Below are positions 25,751 through 35,124 of a DNA stretch of 64,000 nt, piece by piece (within the stretch, counting starts at the first letter, position 1; every line of letters starts with the position of its first letter). The stretch lies in contig NZ_VMSE01000001.1 of NCBI RefSeq assembly GCF_009858335.1, forward strand, positions 186,001 to 250,000. The letters run 5' to 3'. The position numbers and the translations under genes were made by a program. The stretch is from Methylovorus glucosotrophus (GTDB taxonomy: Bacteria; Pseudomonadota; Gammaproteobacteria; Burkholderiales; Methylophilaceae). A model generated the notes under the pieces. It had not been told where the DNA came from and made no database searches. It saw nothing but the letters and a program-made list of their open reading frames with translations.

Positions 25751-28138
25751 ATGGGTTTTCTAGGCATAAGAGTCAAACAAGAGCGCATTGATGAAGTGGT
25801 ACATGCACTGAATCAATTGCAACAGGGCAACACCGTGATACAGATTCATGACGCGGAGCGTGATGCACTGAGTCCGGTCATGGAAAGCCTGAAGCGATTG
25901 CAGGTCAGTCTGGACCAGCAGAAAAAGGATCTCGCCTCTTTTGTGCAGGACATGAACCACATGTCCAAGGAGCACGATGCGGGTGATATCGATGTCATGA
26001 TGAATACCGATCGCTTCCAGGGCGATTTCAGGATCATGGCGGCCGGGGTCAATACCATGGTCGGTGGACATATTGCGGTGAAGAAAAAGGCCATGGCCGT
26101 GGTCAAGGCCTTCGGTGAAGGCAATTTTGATGCGCCGATGGAACAGCTGCCAGGCAAGAAAGCCTTTATCAATGAGACCATCGAAAAGATGCGCAGCAAC
26201 CTGAAAGGCTTTATTGCCGACATGAGTCACATGTCGAAAGAGCACGACGCTGGTGATATCGACGTCATGATGAACACGGAAAAATTCCAGGGCGATTTCC
26301 GCACCATGGCCGCTGGCGTCAACACCATGGTCGGCGGACATATTGCGGTGAAGAAAAAAGCCATGGCCGTGATCAAGGCCTTCGCTGAGGGCAATTTTGA
26401 TGCGCCGCTGGAGCAGCTGCCAGGCAAAAAAGCCTTTATCAATGAAACCATCGAAAAGATGCGTGGGAATTTGAAAGGCTTTATCGCGGACATGAGCCAT
26501 ATGTCTCACGAGCACGATACCGGTGATATCGACATCATGATGAGTACAGACAAATTTCACGGCGATTTCAGGGTGATGGCGGCGGGTGTCAACAGCATGG
26601 TGGCGGGCCATATTGCCGTGAAGAAAAAAGCCATGGCAGTCGTGCAGGCTTTTGGTGAAGGTAACTTTGATGCTTACCTAGAACAGCTTCCCGGCAAGAA
26701 AGCCTTCATCAACGACACCATTGAAAAAATGCGCGGCAATCTGAAAGGCTTTATTGCCGACATGAATCATATGTCGCAAGAGCATGATGCAGGCGACATT
26801 GATGTCATGATGAATGTCGACAAGCTGCAGGGCGACTTCAAAACCATGGCTACCGGGGTCAACTCCATGGTGGCGGGCCATATTGCCGTGAAGAAAAAAG
26901 CCATGGCGGTTATCAAGGAGTTTGGCGAAGGTAACTTTGAAGCACCCATGGAACAGTTGCCTGGCAAGAAAGCCTTTATCAACGACACTATTGAGCAAGT
27001 GCGCCGAAACCTGAAAGCCGTGTCTGCCGATACGCGCGAGCTGATCGGGGCTGCTGCCGAGGGCCAGCTGGATTATCGTGCCGATGCTTCCAAGCACAAG
27101 GGCGAATACAACACCATCGTGCAAGGCATCAATACCACGCTGGACAACATCATTCTGCCGGTCAACGAGGCGGTGTCTGTGTTGCAGGCGATGGAACAGG
27201 GAGATTTGACCGTCAAGGTAAAAGGCCAGTACAAAGGCCAGCTGGAAGACTTCAAGCAAACGGTCAACAACACCATCGAAAAGATCTCGCAAGTGGTGGC
27301 TGAGGTGCGCAATTCGGCAGATGGCATTGCCAGTGCAGCGGATCAGGTGAGCTCGACAGCGCAGAGCCTGTCACAGGCGACCAATGAGCAGGCCGCCAGC
27401 GTGGAAGAAACCAGTGCGTCGATTGAGCAGATGAGTGCTTCGATTAATCAGAACGCTGAAAATGCCAAGGTGACCGAGAGCATCTCGGCCAAGGCGACGG
27501 CGGACGCCAATGAAGGCGGCGCGGCAGTGGTGCAGACCGTGGCAGCGATGAAGAGCATTGCCAACAAGATCAGCATCATTGATGACATTGCCTATCAGAC
27601 CAATCTGCTGGCGCTGAATGCGGCGATTGAAGCAGCGCGTGCTGGCGAACATGGCAAGGGTTTTGCCGTGGTGGCCGCTGAGGTGCGCAAGCTGGCAGAG
27701 CGCAGCCAGGTGGCCGCGCAGGAAATCGGCGAACTGGCTGAGAACAGCGTCGGGACGGCCGAAAAAGCGGGCAAGCTGCTCGAAGAAATGGTGCCCAACA
27801 TCAACAAGACCAGCGATCTGGTGCAGGAGATTACGGCTGCCAGCGAGGAGCAAAGTACGGGGGCGGCGCAGATCAATGTGGCAATGAACCAGATGAGCCA
27901 GATCACCCAGCAGAACGCCAGCGGCAGCGAAGAACTGGCTGCCACTGCCGAGGAAATGAGCGGGCAGGCCGAGCAGATGCAGGAGCTCATCGGCTTTTTC
28001 AATATAGGCCAATCCGATAGCGGCATCCGGACGGCTGCCAAGCGACATGCCAAGCCTCAACTCGTTAAAAAATCGGCAAACGCCGAAACCTCCTTTTCAT
28101 TTGATGAAACCGAGGATGCCGAGTTTGTGAAGTTCTAA
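25751..28138 (+). CDS. Soluble poly-HAMP methyl-accepting chemotaxis protein 3
   Basis: 795 residues from the ATG at 25751 (GAGGT upstream). There is no signal peptide, TM helix or periplasmic domain: a 60-residue charged helical start leads straight into four tandem 90-residue HAMP-like modules (residues 63-422), each with a DAGDIDV-like and an [11 protein letters not shown] half. It then continues exactly like MCP2 ([26 protein letters not shown]) into the standard signalling hairpin ([28 protein letters not shown]). The tail ends AEFVKF. The input could be cytosolic, or the protein could serve as a receptor-array component. Followed by CheW3. Confidence 0.9.
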   Translation: MGFLGIRVKQERIDEVVHALNQLQQGNTVIQIHDAERDALSPVMESLKRLQVSLDQQKKDLASFVQDMNHMSKEHDAGDIDVMMNTDRFQGDFRIMAAGVNTMVGGHIAVKKKAMAVVKAFGEGNFDAPMEQLPGKKAFINETIEKMRSNLKGFIADMSHMSKEHDAGDIDVMMNTEKFQGDFRTMAAGVNTMVGGHIAVKKKAMAVIKAFAEGNFDAPLEQLPGKKAFINETIEKMRGNLKGFIADMSHMSHEHDTGDIDIMMSTDKFHGDFRVMAAGVNSMVAGHIAVKKKAMAVVQAFGEGNFDAYLEQLPGKKAFINDTIEKMRGNLKGFIADMNHMSQEHDAGDIDVMMNVDKLQGDFKTMATGVNSMVAGHIAVKKKAMAVIKEFGEGNFEAPMEQLPGKKAFINDTIEQVRRNLKAVSADTRELIGAAAEGQLDYRADASKHKGEYNTIVQGINTTLDNIILPVNEAVSVLQAMEQGDLTVKVKGQYKGQLEDFKQTVNNTIEKISQVVAEVRNSADGIASAADQVSSTAQSLSQATNEQAASVEETSASIEQMSASINQNAENAKVTESISAKATADANEGGAAVVQTVAAMKSIANKISIIDDIAYQTNLLALNAAIEAARAGEHGKGFAVVAAEVRKLAERSQVAAQEIGELAENSVGTAEKAGKLLEEMVPNINKTSDLVQEITAASEEQSTGAAQINVAMNQMSQITQQNASGSEELAATAEEMSGQAEQMQELIGFFNIGQSDSGIRTAAKRHAKPQLVKKSANAETSFSFDETEDAEFVKF
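25937..27016 (+). repeat. Four tandem 270-bp coding repeats (HAMP-like array)
   Basis: Units at 25937-26206, 26207-26476, 26477-26746 and 26747-27016, each exactly 90 codons. Every unit has the order [40 protein letters not shown] and [15 protein letters not shown], close to identical at protein level, with many synonymous changes. A fifth, diverged copy lies in the neighbouring MCP gene (23688-23957). The exact register argues for tandem duplication by unequal crossing-over. Confidence 0.9.
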
Positions 28139-28147
28139 GGGGCCATG

Positions 28148-28699
28148 ATGACGCAGACAATGACGCATGAAACAGTTCGCGCGCCTGGCCTGGTCCGGGC
28201 TAGCCGGGGCCAGCAGCTGCAGCCGCTGAGCGATAACAACGATGACAGGCAGTACCTGACCTTCATGCTGGGGGCCGAGATTTTTGCCATCAACATACTC
28301 CGAATCAAAGAGATCATTGAGTATGGCAATCTCACCAGCGTGCCACAGATGCCATCGTTTATCCGTGGGGTGATCAACCTGCGCGGAGCGGCGGTGCCGG
28401 TGATTGATCTCGCCGCGCGCTTTGACCGGGAGGAAGCGGCAATCTCGCGCAGGACCTGCATTGTGATTCTGGAGGTGGATCGCGCCGGGGCACAGCAGGT
28501 GATCGGCGTGCTGGTGGATGCCGTGAATGAAGTGCTGGAAATTGCCAACGGCCAGATTGAGCCTGTGCCCTCGTTCGGGACGCAAGTTCGGACGGACTTT
28601 ATTGATGGCATGGGCAAGGTGAATGATAAGTTTGTGATTATCCTGAATGTGAACCAGGTGTTATCTGCCGATGAGATGGCGGAGCTGGTTTTGAATTAA
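28148..28699 (+). CDS. cheW: CheW coupling protein 3
   Basis: 183 residues from the ATG at 28148, chosen over the ATG three bases earlier because it matches the spacing from AAGGGGCC in the CheW2 gene. One CheW domain (RQYLTFMLGAEIFAINILRIKEIIEY, RGVINLRGAAVPVIDLAARF). It is the most diverged of the three copies, with a longer N-terminal tail and changes such as VPQMPSF for VPKMPSF and NGQIEPVPSFGTQV. It closes the MCP-CheW tandem. Confidence 0.93.
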   Translation: MTQTMTHETVRAPGLVRASRGQQLQPLSDNNDDRQYLTFMLGAEIFAINILRIKEIIEYGNLTSVPQMPSFIRGVINLRGAAVPVIDLAARFDREEAAISRRTCIVILEVDRAGAQQVIGVLVDAVNEVLEIANGQIEPVPSFGTQVRTDFIDGMGKVNDKFVIILNVNQVLSADEMAELVLN

Positions 28700-28714
28700 A
28701 AATCTTCGATGGCA

Positions 28715-28741
28715 GGCCGGGCATGATGCTGATGCCTGGCC
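28715..28741 (+). other. Stable hairpin between cheW3 and cheR
   Basis: Arms 28715-28724 and 28732-28741 pair over ten positions with one G-U, and the loop is seven bases. No T-run follows, so it is more likely an RNA-stability or partial termination element that lowers expression of cheR-cheD-cheB than a true terminator. It is the only strong hairpin I noticed inside the chemotaxis locus. Confidence 0.45.
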
Positions 28742-28765
28742 CGCATCGATCCAATGGAGGTTAGG

Positions 28766-29575
28766 ATGGATATACGCTCCATTACGCAGCCTGAATTTCA
28801 GCTTTTCAAGAAGTTTATTTACGGGCAAGTGGGCATCAGTCTTAGCGATAACAAGCAGTCGCTGGTGAGCGGTCGCCTGGCGAAACGTCTCAAGTATTAC
28901 AACTTCAATACGTTCAAGCAGTACTACGAGTTCATCCACCAAAAAGGCAATGAGGCGGAGCAGCAGGTGGTGGTGGATTTTCTGACCACCAACGAGACTT
29001 ACTTTTTCCGCGAGCCCAAGCACTTTGATTTTATCCGGGACAAGGTGCTGCCCAAGCACAATAAAACCAAGATATTCCGCGTGTGGAGCGCAGCCTGCTC
29101 CAGTGGCGAGGAGCCCTACACGCTGGCCATGGTGCTGGCCGAGCATCTGCAGAGCAAGCTTTGGGAGATCATTGCCTCCGACGTCAGCACGCGCGTGCTG
29201 GAAACGGCGACCCGTGGCCGCTATCCGCAGGATGTGATTGAGGATATTCCGCGAAACTACCTGGTGAAATATTGTCTGAAAGGGACAGGCAGTCAGGATG
29301 GCGTGGTGCTGATTTCGAAGGAATTACGGCGCCAGATGCGTTTTCAGCATATCAACCTGATGCATCCGCTGCCCAAGCTGGGGGAGCTCGACATGATTTT
29401 TCTGCGCAATGTGATGATTTATTTTGATAACGATACCAAGCGGGCCTTGCTGGACCGCATGTACAGCCTGCTGAAGCCAGGCGGCTACCTGTTTATCAGC
29501 CATTCGGAAAGCTTGAATGGCATCAGTGAAAAGTTTCAGATTGTGCAACCTTCGATTTATCAAAGGCCGTTATAA
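28766..29575 (+). CDS. cheR: CheR chemotaxis methyltransferase
   Basis: 269 residues from the ATG at 28766 with GGAGG six to ten bases upstream (a second ATG at 28754 overlaps that site). The small helical N-terminal domain (TQPEFQLFKKFIYGQVGISL) is followed by the SAM-binding domain with TNETYFFREPKHFDF, IFRVWSAACSSGEEPYTLAMVL and DMIFLRNVMIYFD. It methylates receptor glutamates using S-adenosylmethionine. None of the MCPs here ends in an NWETF-like tether, so it should act by direct binding. Confidence 0.95.
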   Translation: MDIRSITQPEFQLFKKFIYGQVGISLSDNKQSLVSGRLAKRLKYYNFNTFKQYYEFIHQKGNEAEQQVVVDFLTTNETYFFREPKHFDFIRDKVLPKHNKTKIFRVWSAACSSGEEPYTLAMVLAEHLQSKLWEIIASDVSTRVLETATRGRYPQDVIEDIPRNYLVKYCLKGTGSQDGVVLISKELRRQMRFQHINLMHPLPKLGELDMIFLRNVMIYFDNDTKRALLDRMYSLLKPGGYLFISHSESLNGISEKFQIVQPSIYQRPL

Positions 29576-29577
29576 CG

Positions 29578-30075
29578 ATGGTGGTAAAGCCGGAAAAGCC
29601 ACCTTTCGTCATTGATATTTTTTTGCAGCCAGGCGAATTGTATTTTGGTGATCGCCACACGCGCATTCGCACGGTGCTGGGTTCCTGCGTCTCGGTGGTG
29701 TTCTGGCACCCGGAAAAGCTGTTGGGGGGCATGACGCATATCATGATGCCACCCAAGCTGGATATACCTTCAGTGCATAAACTGGATGGGCGGTATGCGG
29801 ATGATGCGATCGCGATGATGTTCGAGGAAATGAAGAAATTCAAGGCGTTCGACAAGAACTACCACGTCAAGATTTTTGGCGGCGGCAATATGTTCCCGAA
29901 AACCGCCAAGGAATTCAGCAAGACCATAGGCTGCAAAAACATACAGGCGGTGGAGAGCATTCTTAAAAAGCATGGGTTTCGTTGCAAGGCCAGTCACCTG
30001 GGTGGCTCGGGTCATCGCAATATTTCGTTCGACGTGTGGAGCGGCCATGTCTGGATGCGGCACGTGAAAATGTAG
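29578..30075 (+). CDS. cheD: CheD receptor glutamine deamidase
   Basis: 165 residues, two bases after the cheR stop. The catalytic Cys-His pair is visible: VLGSCVSVVFWHPEKLLGGMTHIMMP. Further family blocks are FGGGNMFP and HLGGSGHRNISFDVWSGHVW. CheD deamidates specific receptor glutamines to create methylation sites and can interact with CheC or CheY; no CheC or CheZ gene lies in the window. Encoded between CheR and CheB, the usual arrangement. Confidence 0.94.
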   Translation: MVVKPEKPPFVIDIFLQPGELYFGDRHTRIRTVLGSCVSVVFWHPEKLLGGMTHIMMPPKLDIPSVHKLDGRYADDAIAMMFEEMKKFKAFDKNYHVKIFGGGNMFPKTAKEFSKTIGCKNIQAVESILKKHGFRCKASHLGGSGHRNISFDVWSGHVWMRHVKM

Positions 30076-30102
30076 GGGTACATCCTTAAACGGGATTCAA
30101 TA

Positions 30103-31185
30103 ATGAATAAAATAAAAGTCATGATCGTGGATGATTCGGCCGTCGTGCGGCAAGTGCTGACGAGCTATCTTGAAGCTTCAAAAGAGGTGGAGATTATCGG
30201 GGCGGCTTCCGACCCCATTTTTGCCATTGAGAAAATGCAGAAGGAATGGCCGGATGTGATCATTCTGGATGTGGAAATGCCGCGCATGGATGGCATTACT
30301 TTCCTGAAAAAAATCATGGCGCAGCGCCCCACACCGGTCATTATCTGTTCGACGCTGACCGAAAAAGGAGCTGAGACTACCATGGAAGCCCTGGCAGCAG
30401 GGGCGGTCAGCATTATTACCAAACCCAAGGCCGGCTTGAAATCCTTTATGACCGAGTCGGCGGATGATCTGGTGCAGCATATCAAGGCTGCGGCCAAGGC
30501 CAATGTGCGCAAGATTCTGCATCATGACCCTCAGCCAGTGCTAAAAACACCGGCCAAACTGACGGCGGATGCGGTGCTGGCGCCCAAGCCCGCTGCCATG
30601 GCGCAGACGACCGAAAAGATTGTCGCCATTGGCACCTCCACCGGAGGTACTCAAGCGCTGGAGCGCGTGCTGACGGCGCTGCCCCGGGTATGTCCGGGTA
30701 TTGTGATTGTGCAGCATATGCCGGAAAACTTTACGGCGGCGTTTGCCGCCCGCCTTAACCAGCTCTGTGCCATTGAAGTAAAAGAAGCGGCCAAAGGTGA
30801 CCGCGTGGTGATGGGCCGTGCGCTGATCGCTCCAGGCGGCAAGCATATGGTGCTGAAACGCAGTGGCGCACAGTATTTTGTCGACGTAATTGATGGGCCG
30901 CCCGTTAGTCGTCATAAACCCTCGGTCAATGTGCTGTTCCGTTCGGTGGCGCAGTCTGCCGGTAAAAACGCTCTCGGCATCATCATGACTGGCATGGGAG
31001 ATGATGGCGCCCAGGGCATGAAAGAAATGCATGAGGTGGGGGCGACGACCGTAGCCCAGGATGAGCGCAGCTGTGTGGTGTATGGCATGCCCAAGGAAGC
31101 CGTGAAGCTGGGCGGGGTCAACAAAAGCATCGCGCTGGATGCGATTGCCGCCGAAATCCAGAACTATGGAGCCATGCATCGTTAA
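30103..31185 (+). CDS. cheB: CheB protein-glutamate methylesterase
   Basis: 360 residues. Receiver domain at about 1-120 with D10/D11, phospho-acceptor D56 ([13 protein letters not shown]) and KPKAG. After a linker, the esterase domain has the catalytic Ser in [15 protein letters not shown], His in [16 protein letters not shown] and Asp in [12 protein letters not shown]. CheA-phosphorylated CheB removes receptor methyl groups for adaptation. It follows CheD by 27 bases and precedes a GAF-PAS-GGDEF-EAL gene by 28 bases. Confidence 0.95.
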   Translation: MNKIKVMIVDDSAVVRQVLTSYLEASKEVEIIGAASDPIFAIEKMQKEWPDVIILDVEMPRMDGITFLKKIMAQRPTPVIICSTLTEKGAETTMEALAAGAVSIITKPKAGLKSFMTESADDLVQHIKAAAKANVRKILHHDPQPVLKTPAKLTADAVLAPKPAAMAQTTEKIVAIGTSTGGTQALERVLTALPRVCPGIVIVQHMPENFTAAFAARLNQLCAIEVKEAAKGDRVVMGRALIAPGGKHMVLKRSGAQYFVDVIDGPPVSRHKPSVNVLFRSVAQSAGKNALGIIMTGMGDDGAQGMKEMHEVGATTVAQDERSCVVYGMPKEAVKLGGVNKSIALDAIAAEIQNYGAMHR

Positions 31186-31213
31186 CTTTTGACAGGAATG
31201 AAGAAGCATCAGC

Positions 31214-33382
31214 ATGACACTGCCCACTAACGAGATTGAAGCACAAGCGCCGCTGGAGCAAGGCATAGACAGCCTGTTGACCGCGCTTTGCCTTCAGTTT
31301 GAGATGATGGCGGCTGTGCTGGTGACTGGGCAGGGGCATGTGGTGGTGCATGCGCCCGCGAATGTCAGCGCGCACTTGCGCGAGCAGGCTTCGCTTTTTT
31401 GTCAGCTGGCCCAGCAGCTGCCTGACCATATGCTGGTGGAAGATACACAGCTTAACCCGGCGTTTGAGCCGGTATTTGCTGCGCAGGCAAACCCCTCTAT
31501 CCGGTTTTTTGCCGCCTGCCACTTGCGGGATGCAAACCACGCCTGCCTGGGCTGGCTGTTCCTGTTGCATCCCGAACCCAGACAACTGGCCCTGCACCAG
31601 CAAACCAGCCTGCGTGCTATGGCGGATACTGCCGCCCGCTGGTTGAGCATGGCGTTGCAGAATCAGGCGCTGGCGGCGAGCAATGCGCGCTGGAAATTTG
31701 CGCTGGATGGTGCGGGTCATGGCGTGTGGGATTGGGATCTGGGCAGTAACCGGGTGACCTTCAGCACGCAGTGGAAAACCATGCTGGGTTACGACGAGCA
31801 GGACATCGGCGACGATTGCCAGGATTGGTTGTCGCGCGTGCATCCGGCTGACCTTGCGCATTTTAAGACCCTGATTGATGCCGTGAAATCAGGCGAAGCG
31901 CAAAGCCTGATCTGCGAATACCGCTTGCTGACCAAGACCAATGAGTGGTGCTGGATACTCTCCAAAGGCATGATCATGGCAGGCAAGGACCACGAAGGTC
32001 CCCGCCGCATGATAGGCACCAACACCGACATCACGGCTCGCAAACAAAGCGAGCGCCTGATCTGGCAGCAAGCCAATTTTGATGCGCTGACCGGCCTGCC
32101 GAACAAACACCTCCTGAATCAGCTGCTGAGCGAGCGCATCCATGGCGATCATGGCGCCAACAACATGGTCGCGCTGATGATTGTGGATCTTGATAACTTC
32201 AAGGATGTGAACGACGCCCTGGGCCATATCTATGGCGATATGCTGCTGATGGAGGCGGCGAGCCGCATTCAGGCCGCGGTGTTGCCAGCGGATATCGTGG
32301 CGCGTGAGGGGGGCGATGAATTCATTATCGTCACCACGGCGGCCAGCCTCGCTGAGCTTGAGAATACGGCGACCAATGTGCTGCGGGTGCTTGGCCAGAG
32401 TTACGAGCTGCTGTCTGAGGTGGTGTTTTGTGCCGCCAGTATCGGCATTGCCTTGTATCCGCAGCACACGCTCTCGCCCAATGTATTGATGAAATATGCC
32501 GATCAGGCGCTATATCTCGCCAAGAGCACGGCGCGCGGACAATATGCGTTTTACTCCCACGAGCTGGAAGAGGAGGCGCTCAAACGTTCCAAACTGACGA
32601 CCGAGCTGCGTTTTGCCGTTGAAGAGCAGGCATTCGAGGTGTTTTACCAGCCCATTTTCAGGCTGGATACACGCGAGACCGTCAAGGCCGAGGCGCTGGT
32701 GCGCTGGAAACATCCTGAGCGCGGCTATGTCAGCCCGGCGGAATTTATTCCACTGGCGGAATCTACCGGCCTGATCAATGCGATAGGCGATTGGGTGTTT
32801 AAAGAGGCGGCCATGTTCGCCAAGGCTTTGCGTGGAAGTTATGCGCCGGATTTCCAGATCAGCGTCAACAAATCGCCTATCCAGTTCCTCACGGTGGGCA
32901 AGCTGGATTGGGCTGCATTCCTGACAAATCTGGACCTGCCTGGCAAGGCGATCTCGGTGGAAATTACCGAAGGCCTGCTCCTGCAGCAAAGTCAGGAGGT
33001 CAACGCGCGCATCAAGAAAATCCGCGATACCGGCATGAGCATTTCGCTGGATGATTTTGGGACTGGCTATTCCTCCCTCTCATATTTGAGCTCGTATGAA
33101 ATCGATTACCTCAAGATTGATCGTTCCTTCATTATCAACCTCACCACCTCGAGCAAGAACCAGGCACTGTGCAAGGCCATTATCACCATGGCGCATGAGT
33201 TGGGTTACCAGGTAATCGCCGAAGGCATAGAAACGGAGCAGCAATTGCACCTGCTCGCCGCGCTAGGCTGCGATCTGGGCCAGGGCTATTTCATCTCGCG
33301 CCCATTGCCGCAGCAGGACTTTGTCGCCTGGCTGGCAAGCAGTCTATCAACGACGCAGCTGGCCGAAGCCGCTGCAGGCTGA
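31214..33382 (+). CDS. GAF-PAS-GGDEF-EAL c-di-GMP protein in the chemotaxis operon
   Basis: 722 residues, cytosolic. Residues about 20-155 look like a GAF domain (RFFAACHLRDANHACLGWLFLL), and about 160-275 is a PAS_3-type domain (GHGVWDWDLGSNRVTFS, ending NTDITARKQSER). The GGDEF motif AREGGDEF near 365 is intact, but the preceding inhibition-site position reads LPAD instead of RxxD, so product inhibition is probably lost. The EAL domain is complete (EALVRWKHP near 492, NKSPIQF, EITEG, DDFGTGYSSL, EGIET). It starts 28 bases after cheB, suggesting that c-di-GMP and chemotaxis are co-regulated. Confidence 0.9.
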   Translation: MTLPTNEIEAQAPLEQGIDSLLTALCLQFEMMAAVLVTGQGHVVVHAPANVSAHLREQASLFCQLAQQLPDHMLVEDTQLNPAFEPVFAAQANPSIRFFAACHLRDANHACLGWLFLLHPEPRQLALHQQTSLRAMADTAARWLSMALQNQALAASNARWKFALDGAGHGVWDWDLGSNRVTFSTQWKTMLGYDEQDIGDDCQDWLSRVHPADLAHFKTLIDAVKSGEAQSLICEYRLLTKTNEWCWILSKGMIMAGKDHEGPRRMIGTNTDITARKQSERLIWQQANFDALTGLPNKHLLNQLLSERIHGDHGANNMVALMIVDLDNFKDVNDALGHIYGDMLLMEAASRIQAAVLPADIVAREGGDEFIIVTTAASLAELENTATNVLRVLGQSYELLSEVVFCAASIGIALYPQHTLSPNVLMKYADQALYLAKSTARGQYAFYSHELEEEALKRSKLTTELRFAVEEQAFEVFYQPIFRLDTRETVKAEALVRWKHPERGYVSPAEFIPLAESTGLINAIGDWVFKEAAMFAKALRGSYAPDFQISVNKSPIQFLTVGKLDWAAFLTNLDLPGKAISVEITEGLLLQQSQEVNARIKKIRDTGMSISLDDFGTGYSSLSYLSSYEIDYLKIDRSFIINLTTSSKNQALCKAIITMAHELGYQVIAEGIETEQQLHLLAALGCDLGQGYFISRPLPQQDFVAWLASSLSTTQLAEAAAG

Positions 33383-33413
33383 GACCGACCAGCTCTGCGA
33401 GCGGTCATGCTGC

Positions 33414-34853
33414 TTAATTCTTGAGCAGCAAATAATCCCCATGCGTGGCGACCACATGCAGGCGCTGCTTGAATCTGTCTGGCAAGTTTTTATACGGTGT
33501 TTTGTGCATGGCAACATAGGCATGGCCACGTTGCATGGCCGCCTCAAGCTCAGGCTCGGTAGCCGCCTTGATGGCTTTACCTTGGGTATAAAACTCGGTG
33601 GAATAATCCAGGAAAGGGTAGCCAACCAGCGGTTCGCCGGGCTGTTTTTTCTTCTGATATTGCCACACCAGATCACGTGTGGTGCTGAAGCTGCCCCAGC
33701 CCTCGCGATATTCAGTTGCCAGATAGGCTGACCAGCCCAGTACCACGATCAGCATGCCCGCTGCCAGTATGCGTACCACGCGCCGAGCTGGTCCGCGCCG
33801 CGCAAGCCAGCTGGCCGCCAGCATGGCAAGTCCTGCCAGGCCAGGCAGGGCATAGGTCCAGATGATGTTGGCGGCCGCCGTGAAGAAAATCCCCGGGCTC
33901 AAACCCCAGATCAGAAAATACCATTGCCGCAGGCGGGCTTTGTTGTGGATATCGCGCAGCGCCAGCGGTTTTTTCCAACCTATAAAGAGCGGCAGCAGCA
34001 ACGACCATGGCAGGGTGCCGATCAGTATAAAAATCCAGATGGCCCCGTGTGGAAAGGCGTGGGCATGGCCGTAGCGGTCACCCTGCCAGTGCGGTGTGAG
34101 AAAGCGATGCCAGTGCTCACCCACAATGAAATAATCGATAAATCCTGGGGTTTTCAGCTCGGCGGCGATATACCAGGGCAGCGACATGGCGAGTGCCAGC
34201 AAGGTGCCGCGCACCCAGGGGAAGCTACGCAGAGCTTCCTGCAACCGTCCTGCCAGCAGACACCACAGCACAATAGGCACACCGGTCAAAATACAGGCGA
34301 TAGGTCCTTTTGCCAGCAGACCTATGCCCGCGCCTATGAAGAGTAGCCAGCGCTCTTTTGCCCGGCTTTGTTCCGGGCCATGCATGCCTTGCCAGAAGCC
34401 GCGCATCATCAGGATACAGCTTAGCGCCAGCGCCATGTCGGTCATGACGGCGCCCATGGAGATGAAGAACAGCACCGAGACACTGAGTATCACGCAGGCA
34501 TACAAACGCTCTGCGGGCCGGCGCGGGCCAAGCCAGCCCCAGATCACCCAGAGGATCGCCACACCCAGCAGAAAATGCGGTACGCGAGCGGCAAAGGCGT
34601 TCACCCCAAATAGATGATAGCTGCCGGCAGTCAGCCAGAAGGCAAGCGGCGGCTTGGCCCAGAATGGAACCCCGTAGTCATACCAGGGGGTGATCCAGTC
34701 ATTCAGCTCAAACATCTTGCGGCCGATTTCGGCGTAGCGCGATTCCGTGGAGTCAAACAAGGGAAACAGGCCCAGGCTGATCAGTTTGATCAGCAGGCCT
34801 GCCACGAGCAGCATCATGAGTAGATGCGTGGAAGAAAAACGACGATTGTGCAT
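33414..34853 (-). CDS. ArnT/PMT-type membrane glycosyltransferase (GT39/GT83-like)
   Basis: 479 residues from the ATG at 34853; the frame continues upstream without a better site. About ten to twelve hydrophobic helices cover residues 8-390, followed by a roughly 85-residue soluble C-terminal part. The first periplasmic loop holds the family's catalytic acidic motif (FDSTESRYAEIGRKMFE), and GVPFWAKPPLAFWLTAGSYHLFG is typical of ArnT and related enzymes that transfer a sugar from a lipid-linked donor, for example to lipid A. No arn pathway genes are nearby, so donor and acceptor are unknown. Confidence 0.88.
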   Translation of the reverse strand: MHNRRFSSTHLLMMLLVAGLLIKLISLGLFPLFDSTESRYAEIGRKMFELNDWITPWYDYGVPFWAKPPLAFWLTAGSYHLFGVNAFAARVPHFLLGVAILWVIWGWLGPRRPAERLYACVILSVSVLFFISMGAVMTDMALALSCILMMRGFWQGMHGPEQSRAKERWLLFIGAGIGLLAKGPIACILTGVPIVLWCLLAGRLQEALRSFPWVRGTLLALAMSLPWYIAAELKTPGFIDYFIVGEHWHRFLTPHWQGDRYGHAHAFPHGAIWIFILIGTLPWSLLLPLFIGWKKPLALRDIHNKARLRQWYFLIWGLSPGIFFTAAANIIWTYALPGLAGLAMLAASWLARRGPARRVVRILAAGMLIVVLGWSAYLATEYREGWGSFSTTRDLVWQYQKKKQPGEPLVGYPFLDYSTEFYTQGKAIKAATEPELEAAMQRGHAYVAMHKTPYKNLPDRFKQRLHVVATHGDYLLLKN

Positions 34854-35124
34854 ACACCCGGTCAACATTAAACAAATGCGTAAAGGAGTTGCGTGATGGT
34901 AAAGACGCAAGCTTACAAATTCCTAACATGATGCATTTGCAAGTTAAGGGCCCGACAGCAATGCCTGGGATAACCTTCGTTAACTATCTGTATTGAATGG
35001 CTTAGTCGATGAGTGCGGCTGCCTGGCGACGTTCTCTGGTCTGCAGAAAATGTCAGAAACGCCAGTAAAGCCACGCAGAATTGCGCGAAATGACGGTGGG
35101 TAAAGAGGCGCGCGTGAAGGATGC

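Noticed and set aside
25937..27016. Possible CRISPR-like or satellite repeat
   Set aside because: The 270-bp units are contiguous, in frame and encode HAMP-like modules; there are no spacers.
25760..27292. Antisense ORFs with internal repeats opposite MCP3
   Set aside because: The repeats simply reflect the 270-bp coding repeats on the plus strand.
33383..33413. GACCG/CGGTC hairpin between the convergent EAL and glycosyltransferase genes
   Set aside because: Short stem with a 14-base loop and no T-run, not convincing as a terminator.
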